Assembly: GCA_029204225.1 (NCBI GenBank)
Contig: CM055097.1
Span: forward strand, 43,980,942 to 44,044,941
Reading direction: 5' to 3'
From: Diphasiastrum complanatum
Taxonomy: Eukaryota > Streptophyta > Lycopodiopsida > Lycopodiales > Lycopodiaceae
Length of the DNA stretch: 64,000 nt
Each line of letters opens with the position of its first letter. Position 1 is the stretch's first letter. Shown here one piece after another: positions 37,561-50,054 of this stretch. A model generated the notes under the pieces. That model did no database searches, was not told the DNA's origin, and saw nothing but the letters and a program-made list of their open reading frames with translations. The position numbers were made by a program, and so were the translations under genes.

Positions 37561-40468
37561 TGAACATCCATCTGGTGAACTTCCAGATCTTCGGCAACTA
37601 TGATAGCGAATAAAGATCGAATTGACTGGAGTTTTATGACTGGATTGTACGTCTCAGTGTAGTCAATCCCATAGGTTTGTTCGTATCCTTTGATGACTAG
37701 TCGAGCTTTTCATTTGACTGTCGAACCATCTGGATTGAGTTTCAACATGAAGATCCACTTAGTGTTGATGATCTTTGCATCAGGAGGAGCTTCGACAAGA
37801 TGTCAGATCTTGTTTTTCATCAATGAATTGTACTCAGCATGCATGGCAGAGTGCCAGTTGTCTGAATTCGAACTCGACAATGCTTCTGCTACTGAGGTAG
37901 ATTCATCGTTGTTGATAAATGCCCGAGGGGAAAAACGATTAGGTTCTTGTCAATGTCGAGCAGATCTTTGAACAATAGTCGGTTGCTGAGATGATGATTC
38001 TCCTTGCTGAGTGACATGGGTATCTTCGATGTTTGTCAGAACAATCGTAGGTCGAGACCTGTTGATGGTGATTGGAGTCGTTGGAATGAACTCTTGCATT
38101 GGTTACTTCTGCTTGAAGTCGAAGAATTTGTCTTCGAGGAAGACGACATCCCAACTAACTGAGATACGGCTCGACTCAACATCATAGATTCGATAGGCTT
38201 TGTGTGATGTCGAGTATCCAATGAAGATACTCCTGCAGCTGACAAGGTCAAGTTTCTTTCTCAAATCAGAGGGAATATGTACATAATAAAGACAACCAAA
38301 TACTTGAAGGTGCCGCACTTGAATACCAATCTATTGTATTTATAATGGGTTCATATTGTATCATTAGCAGAGTTGGGTCTTCAAGAGAGGTTCTGGCAAA
38401 ATCAAATCATCCATCCTGCTGCATCTTCTTCTTTGCTTCATTGTGCTTGAGAACTTGACAATCATTGATGTCATGATTGGTTCTCTTTCAATACTTGCAG
38501 AATAGTCTGGTCTTAGGCTTTTGATGTTGTCGATTGTGCTGGTGTGAATTAGTTTGCTCAGCTTTTGTCTTCTTGTCCTTCGAAGATTTCTTCTTCTAGA
38601 GCTGTTGCTTATTCAAATAGAGAGCGATTATCTTCAAATTCGACGTAGATAAGCTTTTCCTTCATACTTCTTTCCGAAATAAACTTGATGTCACCTTTTA
38701 CAGAGACAGATCAGGAGCATTGCTAAGTAGCAATACTAGATTGTCGTAAGAGGGAGAAAGACTAGACAGAAGAGACATGTTAGCATCTTCGTCCGATATT
38801 GGCGAACCTATCGCAGCTAACTAATTGGGTAGTTGTTTGAATTCATTTAGATGATCAGTGACTGAGGTTGCTTCACTCATCTTGAGTGACAGGAACTTCT
38901 TTCTCAAGAAGAGACGAGTCGATACATCTATCATTTCGTATAGACCAATAAGAATGTCTCATGCCTCTTTGGAGTTGGAACAATTAGCTACTTGAGCTAT
39001 TTGTGAATCTTGTTGGATTTATCTCCTCTACTCTCCTAAATTCTATGTTAATCTGCCTCCATTTATGTTGCTGTATTTTACTTGTGTTGTTGCACAGTCT
39101 ACACAAGACAGGCGAAAAACGTGACTGTCTTCATAAATACAAGTAAATTTCCACAGGCGAAAAAGGCAACACTGCCCTACAAATGCCAAAGATATCCTAC
39201 AAATGTCAAAGGTGCCCTAATAAAAAAGCGAAGGTACCCTATAAATCAATTTCTAAGGCATTTGTCAGAGTGTTGCATTTTTCGCATTTTCATCAACGTT
39301 AATTTTAGCGAAGGCTGATATTTCGGCCTTCTCACGCTCATCCCATGCACTGTGCAATTAGATTTGACAATGACAGCAGCCACCCATGATCTCCTACAGA
39401 CAGCACAACCACTTTTGTACCTTCTTCATCTGCACACCTATAAAAACTATGTATATATTTAATACCATTTGCGTATTCAGTGCACACATCAGAAGAGTAT
39501 CAGAACGACATCAGAATATAAGAGAGAGAACGAAACATCACTGATAATCAGAGATAGACATCGTAGATGCTTTTGCACATCAATTCTTCCTTCCAGATGT
39601 ATTGTCAGTAATAGGTTTATCACCTTTACAGATTGTGTGATTATCTTTGTGAAGCACGCGGTTACGTTCGCTATTATTTTGTGCTTGCCTGCATTATTGA
39701 CCTGTATATTTCGTTATACTTAATCTGATTACAACTCTGTTTGTTCTGAGTTCAGATTTGTGTCAATATTGCAATGATTTTCTACATTCTGTCTGGCTTT
39801 CTTATTAATTAATCTGGTAGTATGCTCTTTGCAAATTATTATTAGTCTATCCATTCGCGACTAATATTTGGTCTTGCTTTTCGAGACTACTTCGCGATTG
39901 ATTATTAGTCGAGCTTGTGATGACTAATTCGCAACTGATTAACAGTCTAGCTCTTCATGAATAATTCACAACTAATAATTTGTCTAGCTGTTCGCGACAA
40001 ATTATCTTTCTGATGTTTTGATGCTTAATGTTTGGCTACGTAATCAGATTGAACGTGATTTCTATCACTAATGTTCTGTTCAAGACTAATAGGTGTAGTC
40101 ATGCTTGAAGATAGAGTGAGATAGTTTATTCCGCTGTGCACGAACAATTTTCGTTCGAGTTCGTTTCTTCTTTTTTTGAGTTTCGATTTCACTTCTTTTC
40201 GTGTTCGTTTTTCTTTTCGAGTTATCTCGTTTCACACCCCTCTTTCCAACAAATCTTTAAGATTCAAAGATACAATGGCAAGAGCTTTGCCATTCTTAGC
40301 TTCCTAGGTGGTAAGCATGTCAGATTCAGCCGGCTTGGCTATCGAACCATTGGCATATCTCCAGAGTTCTTTTTCAGTGAGTATCATCTTCATCTTGAAC
40401 TTCCACATGTGGAAGTCATCACCATTGAACTTATTGATCAAGTGGATTTCTGAAGATGTTCCTTCCAT
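37561..40468 (-). pseudogene. Copia element remnant split by a solo LTR
   Basis: Minus strand from gag ATG at 40468 (INKFNGDDFHMWKFKMKMIL), interrupted at 40251-39011. It continues at 39005-38395 with UBN2-type gag and a zinc knuckle NHDINDC. Integrase tail lies at 38318-38103 (FGCLYYVHIPSDLRKKLD, IFIGYSTSHKAYRIYD) and RT start at 37900-37560 (WHSAMHAEYNSLMKNKI, NTKWIFMLKLNPDGS, YGIDYTETYNPV). Protease and the integrase core are deleted. A degenerate PBS-like sequence lies at 40528-40540. Confidence 0.83.
39011..40251. mobile_element. Solo LTR (1,241 bp) with 5-bp target duplication
   Basis: Starts TGTTGGA and ends TCCAACA (7-bp inverted ends), flanked by AATCT at 39006-39010 and 40252-40256. 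It interrupts the gag of a copia remnant, whose sequence resumes on both sides. It contains no retroviral domain, so it is a solo LTR left by recombination. A TATA-like CTATAAAAAC lies near 39437 and FGAGTT/CGCGA-type repeats near 39840-40000. Confidence 0.88.
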
Positions 40469-40540
40469 GATGCATGATCTAAGAAATTGTGAAACAGTCT
40501 TGAATACTAATAGTAGCTTGGAACGATGGCTCTGACTGTT

Positions 40541-41340
40541 TGAATCCACTTGAAGATTAAGTGCGGAATAGAAAAGAGAACTTCCACATTTAAAGTATAA
40601 TAGGACCTTTACCAAACTATAGTTTCAAACCTCTAACTTAGATCGAATGGATGAATGTCTGGTAGGTGTTGAAGACAACCATGGAGGGAGCAAGACAGTT
40701 AGGCGTCTAAGACAGCCATGCTTCCTTTCAGATTAGACATTCCGAATGGAGTGAACATCATTGAGAAAGAAAATTATCAGAAAGCATTCATAGTGGAACA
40801 CACATAAGAAAATAGAGAATCTGAATTAAGCTATTGTGAATACAACGATCAGATCACGATCATGTGCCCAAGAATGGTTCACAATAGTAGCGCACTATGT
40901 ACAGTGATCTTACTATGCTAGTTATAAATTGAATAACTATCTCTACTTCTTGCATAGCTTTCACTCTCTCTGATATCTCTGGTCCTAAGGAATCAGATAA
41001 TTAAGATACAATGGAGTTCGTGCAGGAACTCTGAATCACTCCAGCCCAATCCAACGAAACATCTCTTCGTGAGTTGTCTTTATGTATATACACATGAAAC
41101 AGTTACAATGACTGTGTGGGCAACGAGCATGAAACAATGCAATTACCAAAAGTATTGAAGTGAACTGTAACGTGGTCTGCATCGGACAGGGCAGAGTGGA
41201 TGACGTGGACCTCGAACTCGAAGAATTTGATGTCGCTCCTGCTTCAGCTTCAGTTGATTGATTGACAGACATTCGACTTTAGAGAGTAAGGCTGCAATGT
41301 CATTGTAGAGAGAGAGTTCATATTTACATAGTATACTGGT
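40541..41340. other. Probable LTR or leader of the split copia element
   Basis: No gene supported. It lies beyond the PBS-like site of the minus-strand copia copy, so it is expected to be its 5' LTR. The outer border was not found. Confidence 0.4.
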
Positions 41341-41344
41341 ACTC

Positions 41345-41397
41345 AAGACTCGAATTCGAATGACTCGAATTCGAGTGAGTCGAATTCGAGTGAGTTG
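41345..41397. repeat. Three short units GACTCGAATTCGAGT
   Basis: Three consecutive units of about 16-17 bp, each containing the palindrome ACTCGAATTCGAGT or a near variant. Confidence 0.8.
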
Positions 41398-42303
41398 GAG
41401 TGAAGCTTAATTATACTTTCTACATGCAATCCTTTGTACTCATATAGGTTTTCTCATCTTTTATCAATAAAAATATGGACTTTTTTTCTCTCCTTTGTCA
41501 AGTCCTAATTACTTTATTCTCAAGTTTTAACAAGTTTTGCTTTTAAAGAGAGTGGTAAAATAAATAAATAAAAGCCGCATCATCAAAAACTCCTCTTAGG
41601 GCCATTTACACTACATTGCCCAGCAAGTCTAAAATTTAAAATGGAGCTCTCCCATTGATCCAGGGAGAAAAAATGGGCTTTCCACCCTTTCACACTAACA
41701 CTCACTTGCCATTGTGGCAGATGACATAGCAGGGACCCATTGCCACGTAGGGACAACTCAAAGCCATTTTTTGGGCCACACATCGGCATGTTCTCTCCCA
41801 TTGGTCCAAGGGAAAAAAATGGGCCTTCCACCCTTTCACACTAACACTCACTTGCCACTATGTGGCAGATGATATGGCAGGGACCCATTGCCACGTAGGA
41901 ACAACTCAAAGTCATTTTTTGGGGCAGACAATGTCCACCGGCATGTGTCAATTTTAACATTTCCAATTAAAAGGTGATTGCTTGAATAAAAAATAACCCT
42001 TATAGCACCCTTCAACCTTTTAACATGAAAATTTTTATACTTGACTTTCAAAACACAACACCTTAATAAAATAAACCAATCATATGTCAAGATTCAAATG
42101 GGTCAATCATATTGTACCCTTTATTTAACACTTACAATTCAAAATGTGAGATAGCAAGTGGTCCATTGCTCCATTGCCTCTCAACTCAGTTGCCAAGATT
42201 CAAAAAATAGATGACAAGTAAAAATAGAAAGGGCCACGCAAAGGGACTTGGGTGTATTGTGAAACCACTTGGAACTTAGGCCTAGTGTGAAATCACATAG
42301 CAC
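41398..42303. other. Intergenic sequence with a 147-bp tandem repeat
   Basis: No supported gene. Copies 41647-41793 and 41794-41931 share CTCTCCCATTG, CACCCTTTCACACTAACACTC and TTGCCACGTAGG blocks. Lies upstream of the conserved plant gene. Confidence 0.75.
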
Positions 42304-42431
42304 TTGGAGACCAAATGCAAAGAGTCCATCCAAATGGCAACAAGGCCACCTGCCGAAGATCCAAGCGGTGAGGCAAATTTGTTATTAAGCCTCATCACTC
42401 CCTTCATCCTTCCTTCTACCCTGTTTACTTC

Positions 42432-42459
42432 ATCTCTCTCTCTCTCTCTCTCTCTCTCA
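42432..42459 (+). repeat. CT microsatellite in the probable 5' UTR
   Basis: A run of CT dinucleotides lies about 400 bp upstream of the ATG at 42864. CT-rich tracts are common in plant 5' leaders, which fits a transcript beginning near 42300-42430. The true transcription start is not visible. Confidence 0.55.
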
Positions 42460-42863
42460 CGATCCGTTATCCATCGCTCGCTCGTTGCGCAGTATCTTTT
42501 GGATTCTGTTTTGTATACTGTAGATTTGTGCGTGATTGATAATAGTAGATATATATATGTATGTATGTTTTGTTTTTGTGATATTCGATCTGCTTTGGTT
42601 CATTTCAGCTGAATGTGTTCGATCCTGGTCTAGGGTTTTGTAGATCCTGACATGACAATCGAGGTTTCTCCTTGGAAGATGAATTGAAGAAGAAGTAGTT
42701 AATAATTAGTCTGGCTGCTTCCAGTTTCTGAGAAGAAGTTTGAACGTGGATCATCACCTGTTTTTTCTTGAAAGGCAAGATATTATTTAGGCGGAGAGCC
42801 TATAGATCTGGAGTGGAGGTTGCTTGGTGGGTTGTTGTATCGAGGAGTTGGCGAGTAGCTAGG

Positions 42864-45800
42864 ATGTTCGGAGGGGGAATTAGGAAAGACGATGGATTGC
42901 CGGCGATAAGCAGCACCAATATATTTGCAGCGCTTGAGAGCCGCAGGAGGAAGTCCAGCAAGAAAATGGCCGAGAAGGACAAGAGCTCCTTTAAGCCTGA
43001 GCAGCAGCATCACAACGGAGGAGAGGTTGCGCAGTTTTGGGCGCCGGCTTCTGTGACGGTCAATAAGTCTTGGGCGGATGTGGAGGAGGATGACGATGAT
43101 TACTATGCCACCACTGCCCCACCGCCTTCTTGGAACTCAGTGAAGCCAACAGATGATGCTCCGCTTCACAAAGAGCAGTTAAGTGATGGAGAGGTACGAT
43201 GATCGCTCTCATTTGCTGAATCCTTTGCATGCAATATTTTGCTATCTTATCTGTACAAGTCAATAGGGATCATTTCGATCGATGTGGATGTTGCTTTATG
43301 TTTAAATCTTGATAAATATTTTGACTGGTGATCTTTTTTTTTAATCTCTGGGGACGTTTGCTTATGTTTGAATGTTCATTAGTATTTGTCTGGTGACCCT
43401 TTTTGTGATAGGGATGTAGACCATTTCGAAACATTGAATTTTGGTAGCAGTTAGTTTCAACTATACGTACAGAGCTCTGCGGTTTTCACCTCCTTGTCAT
43501 CGTGACCTATCTATGTCTGGTTTTTCATCGTTGTTTCACTTCGCTTTTTCATTTGATGTAAACTTTTTCTGAGGTCTATTTGATGTTAGTGCTTGTTTGT
43601 TATCCCCTTTCCAGGTAGAAGGATGATGTCAGGGAAGGGATGCTGTTGGCTGAAGTTGACATGTTACTCTTGAATAAATTTGGCAATATTTATCAAGTGT
43701 TTTTGGTTGTTTTCTTTTGGCAGGAAACCGAGGCTGATGAAGAACTTGAAGAGGAAGTTGAAGACGATGCTGATGAAGAAATTGAGGTGAAGGCCTCTAA
43801 TGCCATATCTATAGATTCTGCTGGGCAGAGCCAAACAACACCTTCCACTCCGGCGGTACGGGAACCAGATAGGCAACTTTCAAAGAAAGAAATAAAGAAA
43901 AAGGAATTAGCAGAGCTCGACGCAGTCCTAGCTGAACTTGGTCTTTACAACACGAATGATGGTAATGGTACTTTTTTTAAAGGCCTGTTTACTTTGCAAG
44001 GCTTGGTTTTTTGGGTAGGACAGATTTTATCAACGAGGGATTATTGAATAGTTTGGTAAAGTTTTCTTATTTTATTAAGCAAAAAGTAGGACTTAATTTG
44101 GCTGGCTTTGCTTTTAGGGCTAGCCTTCATAATGACTGAGTCTGCCCTTCACCTTTGGAGGTGTTAGAGAAACTAAGTACATAGGGGTTTGTGCAAACTT
44201 ATGAAAGCTAATGTGGACTTATATTTGGGCATGTGACCTATTCCCATCCCTGCGCACGGATGAAATCATAAGGATGTTGTAGCATTTGGTCTGCACTGCA
44301 TGATGAAGTTGATGCTCTTTAGACTTTGTGGGTGGCCTCTGTAAGGGTGAAAATTGCATGCCTCTTTCGTTATGCAGAAGCCCGAGAAACTTATCAAATC
44401 AAAGGAAAATAACTGCTTACATACTGTAAAAGCCTGACAAAGAGGTCGTCATGGGATAAATTGGCCATTGAAATTCACAGTTGAATCATGAGAAATTCAA
44501 GCATTGCTATTCATATAAATATAGATACAAGTGATCTGGTTTGAGAGAAGATGCGAGGATGGGAAGATGGAACTATGCCGAATGGTTGATGATTCCATGC
44601 AGGCAAGTGGATGATCTTTTTCTCCGTGCCATTCTTGTGTAACCTTTTGCCAGTCACCTATTTGATCTTCAGTACCCATCTTCATAAACCATATGTTCCC
44701 TGGAATGTGCAAAAAACATGATCCAACCAGAACAACCGTTTTGTCCTGAGCACTCAATGTGTGTCCAACAACAATCTGCCCAAAGGAGCCTTGAAAAAAT
44801 CTTTCCTGAACTGGGGAACGTGCTTTCATGCCAAGTTATCTACAAAGTAGCACATTATGCTAGAAATAGGCAGGAACTTGCAAATAGAGTAATCAATCAT
44901 CAGTCTCCATAAGAATCATGATAAGATTAAGCTGATGTAAAGCTAAATGTAATCGGGGCTAAGCTAAGACTATGCTGAGCTAGCCTAAGCTAAGTTGAAT
45001 ACTACCTCTCAAACAATAAATTTGCCAAATGAGAAAGCATTGTGGGTATTTATAGCTGATCTCTACTTTTTAGCAGGGCCGAATCACAGATCTACTGACA
45101 ATTAACTACAGGGAGACCTAACGTTCGATAGAGTCCAGAAATGGCTTCTGTTGACCTATTTTCTGTATCTTCAAGAACGATTCCGTTTATGTTACCTGCT
45201 GTCATGATTATTTTTGTGCCTAAAATGTGGCTCAGCTTTTTTTTTTATTTAATAACTCTTAATCCTTTTCAATAAGTATACGTGTATGTGATGCATGCTC
45301 ATTTTGTTTTGTTTTTGTAGTAGTCAATATGTGATGCTAGTCAAACTATTTTCTTTGGAATAGAATCATTGAAGTCATTTGTGTCCCTTCGATGTAAAAC
45401 TCTGAATGGAATTTTACATTTATTCTGAAGTTTCTGGCTCCATGATGAAGTAGACTGAACCTGGTTAGGAGATCATATAAGATAGAAATCATCGATTTTG
45501 TTTTGTGCCAAATCTTAATTCATGTTTGCTCAAAATCAGGTACTTTGTTTGAGCTTTTGCATATGTTCTGTTAATGGCCAAAGACTCAACATGCTCTTAG
45601 TATTTCTGATTCTTTGAATCGATTATCAATGAGTTGGAAGCTTTCTCTCAATATACAAACTATCAATGTTAATCTGGATTGGTCTTGTACCTCTTATACC
45701 TGTAATCTGCTCGTAATTCATAGTCATAGACAGAGGTGCTTGCAGGCGCTGGACTTACTGCAGAAGAGAAAGTAGACGTGAAAGCTGATGATAATGGAGA

Positions 45801-46158
45801 AACTGAACAGAAAGGAGCGACTCCCCTCTTGACAGAAAGTAAAAGCTCAAAAAGGAGAAAACCAAAGAAAGAAAAATCTTTCAAGGAGGGAAAGAATGGC
45901 GATATTTCTCTGATGGCAGATTTGGAATCTGGGGGGAAGGATGAAGTCAATGGACTTCAAGATGGAGAACCAAGCACCGTCTCAGCAGATCCAAAAGAAG
46001 TTTTGAAAAAGCTTGCTTCACTTAAAAAGAAGAAATCTATGAAGGACTCTGATGCAGCCGCTAAAGCAGCAGCTGCTGAAGCTTCTGCAAGAGCTGCAAA
46101 ACTTGCTGCTGCAAAGAAAAAGGAAAAACATCATTATAATCAGCAGCCTGTACGTTGA
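42864..46158 (+). CDS. Conserved plant protein of unknown function, acidic/lysine-rich, three coding exons
   Basis: Exons 42864-43193, 43724-43961 and 45746-46158 have GT-AG borders and sum to 981 nt (326 residues plus stop). The start at 42864 gives MFGGGIRKDDG. The protein is highly charged and probably largely disordered. Conserved-looking blocks are NIFAALESRRRKSSKKM (about residues 18-34), FWAP with KSWADVEEDDDDYYATTAPP (about 56-87), an acidic run in exon 2, the basic helix LSKKEIKKKELAELDAVLAELGL (about 160-182), and an Ala/Lys helix ending HYNQQPVR. I recognise the pattern from plant proteomes but know no established function, and it is not clearly eIF3j. Intron 2 (43962-45745) is long. 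No lesion is seen, so this is probably an expressed housekeeping-type gene. Confidence 0.85.
43962..45745 (+). other. Intron 2 of the conserved plant gene, with possible transposon debris
   Basis: Non-coding, bounded by GTAATG and TTGCAG. The part 44470-45200 differs in character, with an open minus-strand stretch at 44497-44829, repeated GCTAAGCTAAG motifs near 44950-45000 and a TATTTATAG box. It may be a decayed LTR, but no paired ends or target duplication were found. Confidence 0.45.
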
Positions 46159-46255
46159 TAATTGTAACATATCCAAAAAGCTTATGATCAGCTTGTGTAT
46201 TTGAAATTGAAGCTTGAATTTTGACATGACCAATCATTTTATACTCCTAATCCTT

Positions 46256-46261
46256 AATAAA
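46256..46261 (+). terminator. Polyadenylation signal AATAAA after the conserved plant gene
   Basis: AATAAA lies about 100 bp after the TGA at 46156-46158, in AT-rich sequence. It would serve the transcript that does not splice on to the optional fourth exon at 46358. Confidence 0.5.
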
Positions 46262-46357
46262 TGGACTTTTGTATCTAGAAGTGGAATTTTATGGGTGCCA
46301 ATGCTTCCATCTTAAGTGAGTTACTACCTGAGTTTATTCTACCATTTATTTCCTCAG

Positions 46358-46399
46358 GGAGCAAGGAGTTACCAACAGATTGATTCGTTCAAGTGCTAA
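46358..46399 (+). CDS. Optional fourth coding exon of the conserved plant gene
   Basis: The last coding exon ends CAGCCT GTACGT TGA, in which GTACGT is a good 5' splice site. A pyrimidine-rich TTTCCTCAG acceptor ends at 46357. In-frame reading from 46358 gives GARSYQQIDSFKC and a stop, replacing the final VR. This is an inferred alternative ending. The unspliced VR ending matches what I recall of the family. Confidence 0.4.
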   Translation, partial: GARSYQQIDSFKC

Positions 46400-46587
46400 C
46401 ACATCTACTACATTGAGCACTGAAAAGCTGCTATAATTTTGTGAATAGCTTTTATCGGACCAAATTGTTAAAAGTATGAATATACTATGGAACCCTGTTC
46501 AATAGTAACAGCTATTTTTGACAACGATGATGCAATCTTTTTCTTTGGTTTTGTCCAATGCCATCATTTCTGATCTTAGAGGAAATG

Positions 46588-46881
46588 CTATATTGTCCTT
46601 TGTAGGGGTATCTTTTTTGCATTAACATTCAGTTTGATACTTCCAAAAAATGGTTTTTGGTGTTTCTTAATTATAGCATTTAGATTGACAGCTTTTTTCT
46701 TTTCTTGGAGGTCACTATCTGTTATGAGGGCTTTGGCCTGTTGAGCGAAAGCTTTGCTTGTTATCGTGATGCTCTTGGCACTTGTAGACAACATGGAAGT
46801 TATGGTCGACATAAGTGCAGTTAACTCCCTACTCTCTGATAACAAAAAGGGTTTATGCTGTCTTTGCTTTGAGATAGTCAC
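46588..46881 (-). other. Unassigned open stretch, probably not a gene
   Basis: A minus-strand run of 97 codons with helical, Lys/Ser/Thr-rich composition (ALMSTITSMLSTSAKSITIT, QEKKKAVNLNAI). I do not recognise it, and it has no neighbouring motifs. It could be part of a decayed retroelement extra ORF. Confidence 0.2.
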
Positions 46882-47143
46882 TGTATGTTTTTTTTCTTTT
46901 GTAGTTTCATTCGAGCACTATGGATTTCCGTAATTTGTTAGCAAATTTGTTTTTGAAGCACAGCTAATAGCGGATTTTTTTATAAAGACAAGCAGTTGAT
47001 TTTGTGTTTAGTGCAATGTTAATTATTTGCTGTTTTATATTTTCTGAATGAACTTACAGCTTGTGTTTCACATGTATGAAAGAGTTAACATAAATAGGAT
47101 CTTCCTCCTTGCCTCCAAAGGTAGGAGAGTATAGCATGCAGAC

Positions 47144-48100
47144 TCAAAGATTTTCATATTCCCTTGCATTCGACCTCTCTCCAAAGATGACCTCATATGG
47201 TGTCTTCTTTCTTATAGATACATGATGCAACCTATTGCAAAGGAAGACCATACATTTTTTCCCCTTGGCATACTCGCATAGAGTTATATTTTTTTTCTCA
47301 AACACTCCATTTTGATGAGGTGTAAAGGAACAAGAAAAGCTCCTCTTCAATGCCTTGTTCTTTGCAGTAGTCCTTGACTTGGTGAAGATTTATTCCCTTG
47401 GATCTTACCCCTGATCTTGGTGTTGAATCTGATTTTTTACTTTTGCATTGAACTCAAGAAATATCAAACACCAATCTGGTAAGAAGAATAAATCTACATG
47501 AACTTGCCAAAGTCATTTCCAAAATTTTCCAAACATGCTAACTACATTTCTCTTAATGTTGGAGAAACAAACATCAGAGTGTACAAGTTGCAAACTTACA
47601 AAATAAAGCTTGAGCTTGAAATATCTAATGGAGAAATGAGAGTGTACAAGTTGCAAACTTAGAAATAAAGCTTGAGCTTGAAATATCTAATGGAAGTTTA
47701 TGTTCCTTGGATAAAGCACAAGATTCACTGCAATTTCCTTCTCGCGCATTGCCTCCATGCTTTTGAAATTAAGATGGCCCAATCTTTTGTGCCACATCAC
47801 AACAATGGACATCTCCTGCTCACAAGAGATATAAACTTTTTAGGAACTTCATAAGAGATCCAAAATGAGAAATACTCCATGGCTTGTCACCTGTGAGCTT
47901 GCCCCATTATTACTCCACCAAGGATCAATGCTTGCTTTCTTTGATATATAGTTTGAAGAAACCGTGAGAAAATCCATTGCTTCTTGATCCTCCTTATCTT
48001 CCTTGCTAAAGTTGGAATATGTGCCATGCTCCTTCCTATTGTTTTCCATAGCCTTAGCCTTTGATGAAGCAAGCTTCTTCATCTCCTCCATTACTTAGTA
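47144..48100 (-). pseudogene. Copia gag/protease and integrase fragments
   Basis: 48091-47849 reads KLASSKAKAMENNRKEHG and ends with a degenerate protease-like DPWWSNNGASSQVTSH (D of DSGA replaced). 47390-47144 reads SCSFTPHQNGVFEKKN...YAKGKKC...KKTPYEV, the integrase end block. Order on the minus strand is as expected for copia, with deletions. Confidence 0.65.
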
Positions 48101-50054
48101 GCTCTAGCCTTCTTGTTGATGAAAAATCAACATCGCTTGTAGACTCTCAATGGACAACAAAATGTTCTTGTATAGCATAGCTTTGTACAAGGTTGGAATA
48201 ATCACCTCCTATTCCATTAAATTTGTTTTGTACAAGCAGACTATCTTTTATTGCATCACATATGCAAGCAAGTTTTTTATTAAGAAATTTACTCTTAGAA
48301 ATTTACTCTTAGAACATATGAATGTGCACTTCTTTCCTTACCTCTATAGCTTTGCAAGATCTAATCTCACAAGGTCGGCATTTTGAAGATATTCTTAGAT
48401 TCATAGTTTTTTTGGAGAGTCCCCTAAACTTCATATTTCAAGCCAAAAGCTCCAACTTCCTTAAGGAGCTAGTTTACTACATTCATTTTTATACAATGTA
48501 AAGGCCATCTTGGCCCTCCCTCTTCACGTATTTTGCTTGATCATGTACATGGTGGGACTCCTCATGTTCAAATACAATATCCATCGGGTTTGAAGGGCAA
48601 GTAAGGACTCCATCCAAGTTGTTAGATGTTAATCTATCACAAAGTTTCCAACAAATATCCACCAATGTCATGTTAAAAAAGCTGGTTACACACTAGATGT
48701 ACTTGATGAATTCTGATCAACCCTAGTCTCACCCTAACATGCACTTAAGACCCCAAAGTCATGGTAAGCAAGATCTAGGACATTGATTTATACTCTCCAA
48801 TCTACCTCAAAATTTGTGCTTGAAATACACAACTTAAGTCCCCCTTGATCAACACAATAGGCTAATGAAAAATACAGATCCTAGATTCATAACCACTCTT
48901 AGAATGGTATGTATAAGTTCTTTCAGTCAAGAGATTAGATCAGATCCATATCTATTGACATCAATTTAACAATCAATTCCAAACTTTGACCATGAGAAAA
49001 TCGCTAGAATTTGACTACATATTGATCATAAACTTATGATAGATCATAATTTGTAAATAATGGTGAACCATTTGCATTCATTACCAATCTTAGAAAATGA
49101 TTTGACCCCCGAGTTGTTTGGACATCTTGACAACATAAAAAAGCCAAATGCATTGCAACTTGACACTAGATGCAAAATTGAGGAATGAACATACAATGTT
49201 CATAAAGAGGTGGCCTTCTCGATCTTCTAACCCACTAAAACAAGGTGCTCCAATTCCAACCACTCATTTTCTTGTCCATCACCTGACATTGCATTCGAGT
49301 ATAGAAAAGTTTTCACTACCTTAGAACTCAAGACAATCTAATCCTTCAATCTTCTCAAAGTTTTCTACTCACTCATGTATGAATCAAACATAAGCAAACA
49401 TAAGAGGAACAATGCCAAAAGAAATATTTAGCTCATGCTTCAATGTCCCTTGCATAAATCTCATCATATGTGTGAGCAACAATCATGAAGGAAAAACAAG
49501 ATGGTAAGACACAAGAAGATTGATATTGAAACTACTTCTTAATAACAACAACTTTTAAAATAAATAGACACATGCACCAAACACAAAAGCCGAAACTCAA
49601 CAATGAGCCACACAAAGATACATGCATGAGACCCACCACCCAAATAACAATAAAGACAATAATAAATAGATATTATGGTGACACAAATCGCCTTCTTTCC
49701 ACATACAACAAGGTGGAAGCACTATAAAAATTCAAGAAACAAAACAAATAAAATAGATAACTTAAAAAAATTTAATGAGATTTTATGCACATGGTGCAAA
49801 CAAAGTGAAACTCTGACATATATCGCAAAGTAGAATCAAGTATGTTTTTCAAAATGAAAATAAAACACACACATTTTAATCTCTTGATTGACAACAAAGG
49901 GCAATCATACATATAAGGCATGATTTTGTTGTCATGCATGAGGTGACAAAAATGCAAAACTTAGATCTAGATTTACCTCATCTACTTTGTCACTTCCTTT
50001 GACATTCACTTCTTCACAAAACTTTTGGACAATAAACAAGCATAAAGCAAGATT
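48101..50054. other. Non-coding, decayed sequence
   Basis: No gene supported. It contains a 15-bp tandem repeat AGAAATTTACTCTT near 48281-48313 and an unrecognised minus-strand open stretch at 48489-48671. Probably old retroelement sequence. Confidence 0.45.

Noticed and set aside
42304-42612. Open frame beginning METKCKESIQ upstream of the conserved plant gene
   Set aside because: It runs through the CT microsatellite of the probable 5' UTR, and no homology or splicing supports it.
42864-46158. Naming the conserved plant gene eIF3 subunit J
   Set aside because: Charged composition and a WADVE-like motif are suggestive, but the domain order does not match eIF3j as I know it.
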